64,000 bases of DNA from Bacteroidota bacterium (GCA_026391455.1 JAPLEH010000004.1:1-64000), one strand, 5' to 3'. Shown: positions 55,201-63,455, numbered from the stretch's first letter. The notes: generated by a model not told the origin, from the sequence alone. Numbers and translations are program-made.

Positions 55201-56004
55201 TGCAGGCACCTGTGCCACACGTTTTATGCTGGTGTCCAGAACCCGCAAGAAAGGTTTTCCTTCTTTATAAGCAAATTCAAATTTTCCCTTCAGGTCATCA
55301 CTCAGCGAATAGCCGTACGCTTCCAGCAATTTGTTTTTTTCTTTATCCCAGTTCCGGATCGAATCGAAATAAGCGGCACCATGTGTGTTCAGCAATTGTA
55401 AAAAAACGATCACTTTGGGTAAACACAGCGGGTGTTCTTCATCTTCAAAATCGCAACTGGTATCGAAATTCCGTTCTTCATTTTTACGGATCAATACTTT
55501 ATAGGTCTGCCCATTGATGGTTACTGCGGCTTTTACGGTTTCGTTCTCGGCCATTTCTATCGCCGCTTTATGGGTGCGGAGAAAACTTTCAGCTTCAGTA
55601 AACACTTCGGGCGATGACAGCAGCCGGAGTGTTTTCAGTTCGATGGCTTTCATTTTTGCCACGGTATGGCGCTGATCATACTTTACATTCTCCGCCTGCA
55701 GGTGGCCACGGTCGATCATTTCCTGCAACTGAAAAAGCGCAGCGGCTTCATGGCGGCAAATATCACCCAGGTTGTACGGGCAGGCACAGCGCAATGAAGT
55801 GGATTTCGGGTCTTTGAATTTCTGAATATAAACCTTGTAGTACGTGGAATAGCTGTCGTCCTTTACCCGGAATACGGCTGATCCAAAAAGGTCATCGTAT
55901 TCTACGAGTTCAACAAAACCAATTGCGTGAATTTTTTTGCCACGTCGGATCACTTCATCCGTTCCATGGGTGTACACGTATTTTACAAGGTGCGGCAGGG
56001 CCAT
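52231..56004 (-). CDS. SWIM zinc-finger SNF2-family helicase
   Basis: A 1257-aa DNA translocase-like ATPase. A SWIM zinc finger is at the N-terminus (CACPYNLGDICRHEAA, about 74-89), a bacterial SNF2-associated middle region follows, and the SNF2 ATPase fills the last 450 residues: ILADDMGLGKTVQ (Walker A), VILDESQAIKN (DEAH-like), MSGTPLQNNTFD, LISLKAGGVGLNL and AIDRTHRIGQTKN. Such proteins remodel nucleoprotein complexes; the partner is unknown. ATG 56004 (MALPHL) is preferred to an ATG 99 bases upstream. No defence genes are adjacent, so a house-keeping role in DNA metabolism is more likely than phage defence. Confidence 0.92.
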   Translation of the reverse strand: MALPHLVKYVYTHGTDEVIRRGKKIHAIGFVELVEYDDLFGSAVFRVKDDSYSTYYKVYIQKFKDPKSTSLRCACPYNLGDICRHEAAALFQLQEMIDRGHLQAENVKYDQRHTVAKMKAIELKTLRLLSSPEVFTEAESFLRTHKAAIEMAENETVKAAVTINGQTYKVLIRKNEERNFDTSCDFEDEEHPLCLPKVIVFLQLLNTHGAAYFDSIRNWDKEKNKLLEAYGYSLSDDLKGKFEFAYKEGKPFLRVLDTSIKRVAQVPAQSRPVLLPMKEKETVQPVVAEETAPVISKKLGIVFNFNKKGYPQFTVDVVTGEVNDTTDSFTGKVEKLDISRYVNTDGFPESDKEMLTLLRKLQDGEINKYISRNSPFSGIWENIIHQEEDDLPDETKELMAEYMLPKLRKIFIESASGPFVYLLPELKAFKTDNLEPLQLQVEEAKPHFIIKKNGDRDGSYTIQCRVKAGPLEFDMGDNEATTPLFFLYNNQAHLWKNNDVIHLVEKFLPSGKMTIPEDQWVKSLHEFIMPLAKEHKVDFDKSLVQEIKDGNPEVKLFLLEKGEYLVFQPTFSYKGYETKTRDRDEVVVPQGDKVLVVHRNREKENEFIQKLQNLHSSFAFNEDSGTLALKGSDVLKNNWFFLFVDAMKDMKTPVFGFEALKNFRFNTAKPQTKIFISSNTDWFDAKVDILFGDQQVTVAEVKRALANKQQFVQLNDGTLGILPEEWLKKYSLLFRVGEGKTDSLKLSRFHLSVVDELYETRDEEELVVQLEAKYENLRQFNQIREIDPSHHLKQILRPYQVAGYQWLNYLKDIKWGGILADDMGLGKTVQALSFLEHYKTTEGKLKGLVVCPTTLIYNWENEIKKFTPSLTYRIHHGGTRTRLKEELEDHDVTITTYGTLRSDIKLLVSVEFDYVILDESQAIKNPASKVTRAASLLRSKNRLCMSGTPLQNNTFDIFAQMNFLNPGMLGTMEFFRQEFAIPIDKFGEQDRKDHLKKILYPFILRRTKEQVAKDLPEKQEMILFCEMEEEQRNIYDAYRNEFRNQILGTIETQGIQKSQLTILQGLMKLRQICDSPAILNEQDKFENHSIKLDELAREITENIGNHKALIFSQFLGMLALIKAKLIELGVKYEYFDGSTSAPDREKAIQSFQNDEEVRVFLISLKAGGVGLNLTAADYVYIVDPWWNPAVEQQAIDRTHRIGQTKNIFAYRMICKDTIEDKILQLQEKKRALAKDIISDDASFVKALTREDVEYLFS

Positions 56005-56262
56005 AATGATAATGCGTTTGAAGTTGGCCTCGTAATTCAACAGACAGACTATCCATTCTGCTGAAACCTGCCCGGCGCCAACTGACCAAAGGGCAACCGG
56101 CAAAAATAAAAGAATGTGTACCTCATTTCCTTGTAAAATGGGATAAATAAAAAATAAATTTTATTCGGTTCGAGTGCGCTAAAAATGGAGTATCTTAGCA
56201 GGTTGTTTTCTCCCCTGATTCCCTATATATCCGGAATCAATTTTCAATAGGCCCTCTTCATA

Positions 56263-56278
56263 TTTTTTATTCATTAGC
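56263..56278. repeat. Left copy of a 16-nt direct repeat flanking the Y1 transposase
   Basis: ttttttattcattagc. It covers the last codons and stop of the transposase gene and is repeated exactly at 56797-56812. Confidence 0.7.
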
Positions 56279-56704
56279 CTGTTCCTTGAATTCGTATTTA
56301 TTTATCAGGGACTCATATTCCTCCTGAAATGTTTTTCGATTATGGTGATCTTCCTGGGTTTTAATATACTCTCTTACTTTGGGTATCTGTGAATGACTAA
56401 CTGAAACAGCAAAATACTCTTCCTGCCATTGAAATTTCTCAGCACATAAATTTTGTTTGTTGATCCAGTACGAGCTTTCTCCCATTATTAGTTGGAGCAC
56501 TTTACTGATTGTTTGATCAGCAGAGAGGGAAATCAGGCAATGAATATGATCCGAGTATCCGTTTACACAATCGAGATATATTCCTTTTTTTCTGGCATTT
56601 TCCCGAATATGTTCAAACACAATCTGTCGGATTTCTTTTGTTAAAAACGGGTACCTTTTTTTTGTGGACCACACCAGGTGGAGCCAGCTTCTGATATAGG
56701 GCAT
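56267..56704 (-). mobile_element. tnpA: IS200/IS605-type Y1 transposase (possible REP-associated RAYT)
   Basis: A 145-aa HUH single-strand transposase. The metal-binding HUH motif is GYSDHIHCLISL (about 51-62); the catalytic Tyr lies in KVREYIKTQEDHHNRKTF (about 112-129). No tnpB is next to it. IS200-type proteins also include RAYTs, which mobilise short palindromes; the array of palindromic repeats starting 160 bp away supports that reading. No left or right IS ends could be defined, but a 16-nt direct repeat occurs at 56263 and 56797. Confidence 0.82.
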
Positions 56705-56796
56705 AGGGTAGGTTTTGAATACAGATGCAAATGTAAATTTTGAAGAGGGTGATTTGCTGAATTCTTTACTCGTTTTTCGTTTAAAAACAGAATGTT

Positions 56797-56812
56797 TTTT
56801 TTATTCATTAGC
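56797..56812. repeat. Right copy of the 16-nt direct repeat
   Basis: An exact copy of 56263-56278. On the minus strand it would again read out the ...NE-stop end of the transposase, so it may be the relic of a second transposase 3' end. Confidence 0.6.
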
Positions 56813-56831
56813 ATTCGATCCCTTGTTGTTT

Positions 56832-57952
56832 GGCTAAAGCCACTACAAATAAAATTCATGTATCCCCGGGGTTAAAACCCCGGGCATTTGATCGGATCAG
56901 GCCATGATTTTGGCTAAAGCCAATTCAAATACATTCTTTATTCCCAGGGTTGAAACCCCGGGCAGTGGATTTGTTTTTTCAAGAGGGATTTATATTGTGG
57001 AAATGTAATGCGATTGCTGCTCCAATTGCTGGAGTCATTTGTCCCGATCAACAGGCTCAATTGCTTCGATCTTTGGATCGGGGCTGGCTACAATTTTGGC
57101 TAAAGCCAATTACAAATACAATCTTTATTCCCGGGGTTGAAACCCCGGGCAATAGATCGGACCAGGCCATAATTTTGGCTAAAGCCAATTCAAATACATT
57201 CTTTATTCCCGGGGTTGAAACCCCGGGCAGTGGATTATTTTTTAAATGGGATGTTGTGCGCCCCGATCTAATGAAAGCAGGCTGAAGCCCAAAACTCTAA
57301 TTCATATTTTCCCGGGGTTGAAACCCCGGGCAGTGGATTTGTTTTTTCAAGAGGGATTTATATTGCGGAGATGTAAAGCGATTGTTGATCCAATTGCAGG
57401 AGTCAATTGCCTTAATCAATTGCTTCGGTTTTCTGGCTCATTTGCTCATATCAATTGCCTCGATCATCAGACTCAATTGCCCCGATCTTTAGATCGGGGA
57501 AATAGCAAATCAAAAAATTGGCTTTAGCCACGCACCAGCTTTCCATCGGAGTACAAAGGCAATACATTCGCCACATCATTGGTGAGACAAAATTTAATAT
57601 CCTCGATCAACCCAAAGCGCTCCACCAGGTATTCCCGGGGTTGAAACCCCGGGCAATAGATCGGGCTGAAGCCCAAACAATCGAATTCATTTTTTCCCGA
57701 GGTTGAAACCCCGGGCAAAAGATTTGTTTTTTCAACAGGGATTTATATTGCGTAGATGTAAAGCGATTGTTGCTCCAATAGCTGGAGTCAATTGCCCTGA
57801 TCAATTGCTTCGGTTTTCTGGCTCAATTGCCCCGATCATCGGACTCAATTGCTTCGATCATCTGGCTCAATTGCTCCGATCAATTGCCTCGATCATCAGA
57901 CTCAATTGCCCCGATCTTTAGATCGGGGAAATAGCAAATTAAAGAATTGGCT
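56832..57952. repeat. REP-like palindromic repeat cluster with segmental duplication
   Basis: Seven palindromes of type CCCGGGGTTGAAACCCCGGG, at 56865, 56943 (variant), 57130, 57208, 57311, 57634 and 57696 (variant). Most are preceded by a TTGGCTAAAGCCAA-type palindrome (56831, 56911, 57095, 57174). A larger segment (gatttgttttttcaa... ending in a GATC-rich, caattgc-containing part) occurs three times, starting at 56968, 57336 and 57721. The third has two extra 22-nt units (ctcaattgc..gatcat). No gene is seen in 56705-57952 other than the comB fragment. Confidence 0.9.
57524..57630 (-). pseudogene. Duplicated 3' fragment of comB
   Basis: Matches the last 107 bp of comB (57953-58059), with four mismatches by eye, and encodes the last 35 residues (LVERFGLIEDIKFCLTNDV onward) including the stop. 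It has no upstream part; its 5' side is joined directly to a GGGG/CCCC palindrome at 57634. It is carried on the duplicated repeat segment. Confidence 0.88.
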
Positions 57953-58678
57953 TTAGCCACGCACCAGCTTCCCATCGGTGTACAAGGGCAATACATTCGC
58001 CACATCATTGGTGAGGCAAAATTTAATATCCTCGATCAACCCAAAGCGCTCCACCAGGCGATGGTAATGTGTAAGCTTCGGGGCATATTCGATCATTTTG
58101 TTTTTGTATTTCGCATACATGGTGTCGGCCATGAGAGAACTATCGCAATGAATCGTAAACTGTTTGCTGATTCGGCTGATGACCGCACCTGCAAACAAAG
58201 TGTCTTCCAGGTTGAAACGATCTTTCCATCCGGCGCAACCCAGTACCACATTCTTTCCGGAAGCGATCAGGAAATCACACACGGCAGACAGATTGGGAAA
58301 GGATCCCGAGATAATGGTATCGGCATTTTTGTCCAGTGCCATTTGCAACAGGCGTGTACCATTGGTAGTGGTAAGCACCAGCGTTTTATTTTCAATAAAG
58401 TCGCGGGTATATTCCAGGGGGGAATTGCCATGCTGCAAGCCTTCAGCGATCATACCATCGCGTTCGCCGGCGGCAATACCATCAATGTTGCGGCTGATCT
58501 CAATCGCTTTGGGAACAGAATCCACCGGTATCACGCATTTTGCACCGTTGTAAAGAGCAGATGCAATGGTAGAGGTGGCACGAAAAACATCAATAATTAC
58601 CACCACACTGTTACTCAGGTCGTACAGATGCAGCAATGCGGGTGACAGGGAGGTATGAAGAGTGGGTTTTTTTTGCAT
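57953..58678 (-). CDS. comB: 2-phosphosulfolactate phosphatase family protein
   Basis: A 241-aa Mg-dependent phosphatase of the ComB family. Motifs: VVVIIDVFRATSTIASAL (about 25-42), GERDG (about 71), NSPLEYT, LTTTNGTRLL and LGCAGWKDRFNLEDTLFAGA (about 146-165). In methanogens ComB releases sulfolactate in coenzyme M synthesis; in Bacteroidota its substrate and pathway are unproven and no sulfolactate genes are nearby. A -7-like TATTTTTG is 10 nt before the ATG. The 3' end adjoins the repeat cluster and is duplicated at 57524. Confidence 0.88.
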   Translation of the reverse strand: MQKKPTLHTSLSPALLHLYDLSNSVVVIIDVFRATSTIASALYNGAKCVIPVDSVPKAIEISRNIDGIAAGERDGMIAEGLQHGNSPLEYTRDFIENKTLVLTTTNGTRLLQMALDKNADTIISGSFPNLSAVCDFLIASGKNVVLGCAGWKDRFNLEDTLFAGAVISRISKQFTIHCDSSLMADTMYAKYKNKMIEYAPKLTHYHRLVERFGLIEDIKFCLTNDVANVLPLYTDGKLVRG

Positions 58679-58724
58679 AGTTGAAATGCAAAAATAATGG
58701 AATGGCCCAATAATGGTTGTTAGC

Positions 58725-59201
58725 TTATTTTTCCAGCCACTTTTTCCATTTGCCGGATTCAGCGTATTCCTTTATGACTTTATTGCGTTGTTCAAGTAGC
58801 CGCTTCATGTATTTGGTAAGATAAACACTGTTGAACCAGCGCCCGGCGAAACCATAAGGAGACTCGAAGTAAAAGAGATCAATGAGGATTGTGCCGTTAT
58901 CGCAGGGTTTGAAGTGATGTTCGTGTTTCATTTGTTTGAAATCACCTTCTGCCTGCTCATCCACAAACATCTCAGGACTTTTCATGTCGGTGATCTTTAC
59001 CCGCATCACCCGGGTCTTAAAAAGATGACGGGCTTTCCAGGTTACGGTCTCATCTTTTTCAATCAGGCCGAACCGGGTACCAGCCACGGCTTCTTCTCCA
59101 AAAGCAGACATGGATTCTTTATGCAACCCGATATGACGGCTTAGGTCGAATACGACCTGTACAGGCGCAGCAATAAAAGTAGTTAAATGAATAGTCGGCA
59201 T
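58725..59201 (-). CDS. SRPBCC-family protein
   Basis: A 158-aa START/Bet v1-like domain: IHLTTFIAAPVQVVFDLSRHIGLHKESM at the N-terminus, a central strand region (VTWKARHLFKTRVMRVKITD) and a C-terminal amphipathic helix with KYMKRLLEQRNKVIKEYAES. The fold binds hydrophobic ligands; no substrate can be read. It lies between gcvT and comB on the same strand, with a 47-bp gap to comB, so it may be transcribed with comB. Confidence 0.82.
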   Translation of the reverse strand: MPTIHLTTFIAAPVQVVFDLSRHIGLHKESMSAFGEEAVAGTRFGLIEKDETVTWKARHLFKTRVMRVKITDMKSPEMFVDEQAEGDFKQMKHEHHFKPCDNGTILIDLFYFESPYGFAGRWFNSVYLTKYMKRLLEQRNKVIKEYAESGKWKKWLEK

Positions 59202-59292
59202 AGGTGTGTTGCTGAAATATTCGTTTGTCCGGTTTAATGATGTAATGATGCGTTACCGGTGCATCAGGGGCAAAAACCTGACCACATTCTTA

Positions 59293-60384
59293 TCAGGAAA
59301 AAGGAATTTTTGAAACCTTAGCCTGTAATAGTTTTTCCCGCACTTTAATATATATATCTGTATCGATGCCAGCAAAAGAAGAACGCACATATCCCATACC
59401 GATGGCTTTTCCCAGGCTGGGTGATTGCGTCCCGGAGGTAACATGACCGATGGTAGCACCTTCAAAATCCTTTATTTCATAACCATGCCGGGGAATCCCT
59501 TTTTCAATCATTTCAAAGCCTACTAATTTTTTTTCAACGCCTTCGGCTTTTTGGCGGGCAAACAGTTCTTTCGAAGTAAAATCTTTGGTGAATTTGGTGA
59601 TCCATCCGAGGCCGGCTTCCATGGGGGAAGTGGTATCATCAATGTCGTTGCCATATAAACAATATCCCATTTCCAGGCGAAGGGTATCGCGTGCGCCCAA
59701 ACCAATGGGCTTCAAACCTTGGGGCCCGCCAGCGGCAAAAATGGCATCCCAAATGATGTTTGCAGCATCCTGCTGATCTTCAAAATAGATCTCTACGCCA
59801 CCCGCGCCGGTATAGCCGGTGGCACTTACCAGTACATTATCTACGCCGGCAAATTTGCCTTTGGTAAAAGTGTAATATTTCAAATTGAGTATATCCATAT
59901 CTGTCAACGACTGTAATATTTTGGTGGCATTAGGCCCTTGAATAGCCAGCAGGCAGGTTCTGTCCGAAATATTATGCATTTCTGCATGATGGATATTATG
60001 CTGCCGGATCCACTCCCAGTCTTTTTCGATATTGGAGGCATTTACAACCAGCATGTATACATTGTTTTCTTCGATACAATACACAAGCAGGTCATCTACG
60101 ATACCACCTTCCTGGTTGGGCAGGCAACTGTACTGGGCCTGGCCTTTTTTTAATTTAGCGGCATCATTGCTGGTAACCCGTTGTATGAGTTCCAGGGCAT
60201 GTTCACCTTTCAAAATGAATTCACCCATATGGCTTACATCAAATACCCCGGCGTTTTTCCGAACAGAAGCATGTTCATCATTGATGCCGGTGTAGGATAT
60301 CGGCATATTATAGCCAGCAAAGGGAGCCATTTTAGCACCGAGTGCAATATGTTTGGCTGTAAAAGGGGTATTCTTAATGATCAT
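59293..60384 (-). CDS. gcvT: Glycine cleavage system aminomethyltransferase (T protein)
   Basis: A 363-aa T protein that moves the methylene group from aminomethyl-lipoyl H protein to tetrahydrofolate. Motifs: [30 protein letters not shown] at the start, [16 protein letters not shown], the folate site [16 protein letters not shown] (about 188-203), [18 protein letters not shown] and [20 protein letters not shown]. The length is normal. The other glycine cleavage genes are not adjacent. An exact TACCTTTG -7 candidate lies at 60410-60417, upstream of the start. Confidence 0.95.
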   Translation of the reverse strand: MIIKNTPFTAKHIALGAKMAPFAGYNMPISYTGINDEHASVRKNAGVFDVSHMGEFILKGEHALELIQRVTSNDAAKLKKGQAQYSCLPNQEGGIVDDLLVYCIEENNVYMLVVNASNIEKDWEWIRQHNIHHAEMHNISDRTCLLAIQGPNATKILQSLTDMDILNLKYYTFTKGKFAGVDNVLVSATGYTGAGGVEIYFEDQQDAANIIWDAIFAAGGPQGLKPIGLGARDTLRLEMGYCLYGNDIDDTTSPMEAGLGWITKFTKDFTSKELFARQKAEGVEKKLVGFEMIEKGIPRHGYEIKDFEGATIGHVTSGTQSPSLGKAIGMGYVRSSFAGIDTDIYIKVREKLLQAKVSKIPFS

Positions 60385-60409
60385 ACGGCAGATTTGTATT
60401 TAAGGTCAG

Positions 60410-60417
60410 CAAAGGTA
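60410..60417 (-). promoter_or_regulatory. Candidate -7 box for gcvT
   Basis: The minus strand reads TACCTTTG (exact TAnnTTTG), 26 nt before the gcvT ATG. No TTG at -33 spacing is seen. Confidence 0.35.
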
Positions 60418-60473
60418 AGCGATGCAGTTTGATTTACAGAGCGCATCCATAAATCAGCAGGGCTCTAAAATAC

Positions 60474-60499
60474 GACAGGGATCCGAAAGAATCCCTGTC
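60474..60499 (-). terminator. Hairpin between the PspC gene and gcvT
   Basis: A 9-bp perfect stem (GACAGGGAT with ATCCCTGTC, 8-nt loop) lies 65 nt past the stop of the minus-strand PspC gene. Only a modest T run follows, so the strength is uncertain. Confidence 0.55.
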
Positions 60500-60563
60500 T
60501 TCTGCGCTTGGCAGATTCCAACTTCAACCCTGTTCATACCCCTTTTATTAGGGGTGCATAAGA

Positions 60564-62831
60564 TTAAAACCATTCGGCCATAGATGCCACCGGAGAGGGG
60601 CCGCTGGTGGTGATACCGTCTCCTTGTTGTTGATGGTTGATAAAGCCGTTGGGTTTGGAAGGACTTGTTTTAATCTTTTCTTCCAGTTCTTTCAGTTCTT
60701 TTTTCTTTTGTTCGATCACTTTTTGCAGGGCGATACTGTCTGCGGCAGCAGGGCTTACTGTATTGGGATTTGCCGGAGTGGTGTTTCCATTGTACCGGTA
60801 ATCGTTATTAACAGGTGCAGGGCGACCCTCGCCGGCGGGTACACCATTGATGTCTTTCAATATTCCATCTTCGCCCATTATATAGTCTACGTTAGTAGCA
60901 TACCCAAATGTATTATCATCAATATTAACTTCTGTGGATCTTCCGGACTTCCATCTTTTTTTGGTGCCAATATTAATATTGAAGGCATGCAATTTTTCTA
61001 CGGTCTCATCGAAGCGGATCTTTTTTCCAACAGGAACCTGAATAATAACCTCAATCTGCTGACCGCGATATTTACTTTCTTTGTCGATTGCCAGACTGCT
61101 GCTCAGGTCGAGTATGCTATCGCGAAAGCTGGCAGCATATTGAATTTTTTGCGCCCGTATTTCAGCTTCAGCAACGGAGCGGCCATGACTGTATCTTTTA
61201 ATTTTTACATGATAATTTCCATCCAGACTTTTCTCTACTTGCTTGATTTCAATATTAGCTATCTTCATCGTGTCCTGTGTAATATCAAAACCCTCACCAT
61301 CTATATCGATCCAGTTAAATGCACCGGAGTACTCAAGTTCAGGCTCACTTACCTGCACGATCATTTTGCCATTTAACGGTTGGGTAATAGGTAGCTCTGT
61401 CTCCGGTTTTGAACCATTATCCATGCGAAAATCTTTTATGATACTGGCAACAAACAGGATAATACAAACCCAGCCAATAGCCCACAGGCCCCCAAAGATC
61501 CAGCCCAGGTAATTGTTTTGTGATTTTACACGCATGATACGGCGAAGCAACCAAACGATAAACCCAATTACAGGTATGCCAAAGAATAAGATAAGCGTAC
61601 CCCATCCGTATATATTTTCCCATACCCCATCAATCACAAAGTTTTTCAATGGCCACACACTCACCCCACCAATAAGAATACCGAGTAGACCGACAAATAA
61701 GGCAAAGGCAATGGTACCGGCAATAAACAGGAAGAAGGCTTTAAAAATAACGCCAATTACATGACCGAAGCCACGACTAGTAGTGCGGGCGGTATCCCTT
61801 ACTTCAGAAGAAAATGCTTTGCCACGGGTATTGGCAAACTCCCGGGCTTTGTCGCTGATGTTCTGTGCGGATTCTTTCACCTCCTGCGACCAACCTTTCA
61901 TGCGCTCCTTCATATTGTCCACACCTTCCCGTACATTTTGACGGATACGGTTCACATCCACTTTTTCACCCCGCATTTCCATCTTTTGGTAGTCACTGTT
62001 CGCTTCGGGCAATACGATCCATAAAACCACATAAGCCAGAATGAATGTACCGGTAAGTGAACCTGCTACAATATTGGGAACAAACGAACCTTCTTGAAAG
62101 AAAGGCCAGCTCAGCGCGCTGAAAATAATATTGAGTATCAGCGGAGCTGCAAAGATGAGGCGGATCGTATTAGAGCTTTTGCCAAAATAGGCAGCCAAAC
62201 CACCAGCCACACCACTGATCATTTTATCATCGGGGTTACGGTATAGTCTTTTACCGGTAAACCCGTCGAGATCTTTGGGTGGCAACACAATCCAAAGAAT
62301 AATATATGCCAGGAAACCAAGACCAAATCCGCCAAAACTGATAATGGCAAAAAGAATCCGTATGATAGCCGGATCAATTCCAAGGTAATTAGCAATACCC
62401 GAACACACCCCCCCGATCAGTTTATCACCAGTATCCCGATAGAGCCGGGTTCTCTCTCTCTTATGTGAAGTATTGCTGCTTGCAGACGATGTGTTTTTTT
62501 CCGAACCAGCATAGGAGGAGGAGGCAGAAGCTGCGGAGGCGGGCGAAGGGCCGGCATTCTCTTTTTCTTCCGCTTCAAAATCTTCTACTCTTCCCATGGA
62601 GGTAATGATTTCTTCAATATCATTATCACCAATGGATTCGGCACCCTTACGTACTTTTTCATGCAGCAATTCTGCTATACGGCTTTCGATATCATTTATG
62701 ATCTCATCACGGCCTTCTTCGTTAATAAAATAACGGCGGAGGCTTTCAATGTAGGCCTGCAGTTTTTCATATGCAGAGTCTTCAATCGGTATTACTCTTC
62801 CGCTGAGATTTATGTTGATGATCTTTTTCAT
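60564..62831 (-). CDS. PspC-domain membrane protein
   Basis: A 755-aa inner-membrane protein. A conserved N-terminal helical domain (MKKIININLSGRVIPIEDSA, about 1-95) is followed by a Ser/Ala linker, two PspC domains (RLYRDTGDKLIGGVCSGIAN, about 128-190, and RLYRNPDDKMISGVAGGLAA, about 196-280), an amphipathic helical stretch, three more membrane helices (about 350-470) and a periplasmic or cytoplasmic LiaF-like C-terminal domain. It ends with a Gln/Lys coiled coil. PspC proteins sense membrane stress and partner with PspA. It is encoded 34 bp downstream of the PadR regulator on the same strand, so the pair is an operon. Confidence 0.9.
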   Translation of the reverse strand: MKKIININLSGRVIPIEDSAYEKLQAYIESLRRYFINEEGRDEIINDIESRIAELLHEKVRKGAESIGDNDIEEIITSMGRVEDFEAEEKENAGPSPASAASASSSYAGSEKNTSSASSNTSHKRERTRLYRDTGDKLIGGVCSGIANYLGIDPAIIRILFAIISFGGFGLGFLAYIILWIVLPPKDLDGFTGKRLYRNPDDKMISGVAGGLAAYFGKSSNTIRLIFAAPLILNIIFSALSWPFFQEGSFVPNIVAGSLTGTFILAYVVLWIVLPEANSDYQKMEMRGEKVDVNRIRQNVREGVDNMKERMKGWSQEVKESAQNISDKAREFANTRGKAFSSEVRDTARTTSRGFGHVIGVIFKAFFLFIAGTIAFALFVGLLGILIGGVSVWPLKNFVIDGVWENIYGWGTLILFFGIPVIGFIVWLLRRIMRVKSQNNYLGWIFGGLWAIGWVCIILFVASIIKDFRMDNGSKPETELPITQPLNGKMIVQVSEPELEYSGAFNWIDIDGEGFDITQDTMKIANIEIKQVEKSLDGNYHVKIKRYSHGRSVAEAEIRAQKIQYAASFRDSILDLSSSLAIDKESKYRGQQIEVIIQVPVGKKIRFDETVEKLHAFNINIGTKKRWKSGRSTEVNIDDNTFGYATNVDYIMGEDGILKDINGVPAGEGRPAPVNNDYRYNGNTTPANPNTVSPAAADSIALQKVIEQKKKELKELEEKIKTSPSKPNGFINHQQQGDGITTSGPSPVASMAEWF

Positions 62832-62865
62832 ACAAAGGAATTTTTTGGTTGAAGTATGGTTGTAG

Positions 62866-63219
62866 TTACTGGTTGGTCAGAGGTTCATCTTGTTTTTTCC
62901 GGGTAAGGCTGTTTACGCCATTCGATAGTTCATTCCAGGTTTGTTCGAGCTCTCCATAAAAATTTTCTCCTTTTTCGGTTAGAAGAAAATATTTGCGGGG
63001 CGGACCGGAATTGCTTTCCACCCAACGGTAGGTTAGCATTTCTGCATTTTTTAGCCGGGTGAGCAGGGGGTATAGTGTGCCTTCAAAAATCTGAAGGTTT
63101 ACGGATCGCATCTCTTCCACAATATCACTGGGGTAAGCTTCCCCCCGGCGGATGATGGAAAGAATACAAAACTCCAGTATCCCCTTGCGCATCTGACTCT
63201 GTGTGTTTTCAATATTCAT
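62866..63219 (-). CDS. PadR-family transcriptional regulator
   Basis: A 117-aa winged-helix repressor. The family core is RKGILEFCILSIIRRGEAYPSDIVEEM (about 11-37), then FEGTLYPLLTRLKNAEMLTYRW (about 45-66) and the wing SGPPRKYFLLTEKGENF. It is the first gene of the operon with the PspC protein. A palindrome over the promoter (63262-63286) is the likely autoregulatory site. The inducer cannot be read, but membrane stress fits the partner gene. Confidence 0.92.
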   Translation of the reverse strand: MNIENTQSQMRKGILEFCILSIIRRGEAYPSDIVEEMRSVNLQIFEGTLYPLLTRLKNAEMLTYRWVESNSGPPRKYFLLTEKGENFYGELEQTWNELSNGVNSLTRKKQDEPLTNQ

Positions 63220-63243
63220 GGGATTCTATTTTCAGTTACAATA

Positions 63244-63274
63244 CAAAGATAGGGCGATGTTTGGTACTATGCAA
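63244..63274 (-). promoter_or_regulatory. Promoter of the PadR-PspC operon
   Basis: On the minus strand, TTG (63272-63274) is followed by 20 nt and TATCTTTG (63251-63244), matching the Bacteroidota consensus TTG-N19/20-TAnnTTTG exactly, 24 nt before the PadR ATG. Confidence 0.65.
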
Positions 63275-63286
63275 AACAAAGTACCA
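63262..63286. promoter_or_regulatory. Candidate PadR operator
   Basis: TGGTACT (63262-63268) and AGTACCA (63280-63286) form a perfect 7-bp inverted repeat with an 11-nt spacer, with partial symmetry continuing inward. It covers the -33 region of the operon promoter. Confidence 0.6.
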
Positions 63287-63378
63287 TGTTTTTTTAATGA
63301 TCGGAGCAACCACTTGACCATTTTTTGATTTAAATAACTAATTATCATTTACTTATAACGGATTTATTAAAAATAATG

Positions 63379-63430
63379 AAAAGCGGCTCTTTTGACCAGT
63401 GGTAAATAAAAAGGATAAAAGACCGCTTTT
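63379..63430 (+). promoter_or_regulatory. Hairpin upstream of the DUF3089 gene
   Basis: AAAAGCGG (63379-63386) pairs with CCGCTTTT (63423-63430), with further pairing inside (TCTTTT with AAAAGA, one bulge), and is followed by TT. On the plus strand this would be a terminator-like structure 26 nt before the lipoprotein start, perhaps an attenuator or the end of an upstream transcript. Confidence 0.4.
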
Positions 63431-63455
63431 TTGTGGTTTTGGGTTACTTTGGTGT

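Noticed and set aside
52231-56004. SNF2 helicase as part of a phage-defence island
   Set aside because: No nuclease, methylase or other defence gene is adjacent, and the SWIM-SNF2 architecture is common outside defence loci.
56832-57952. CRISPR array
   Set aside because: The repeats are palindromes of 20 nt with irregular spacing and near-identical flanks, without unique spacers or cas genes.
56717-57952. Several short frames through the repeat cluster
   Set aside because: They are read out of repeated palindromes (PGFQPR and similar) and share no coding features.
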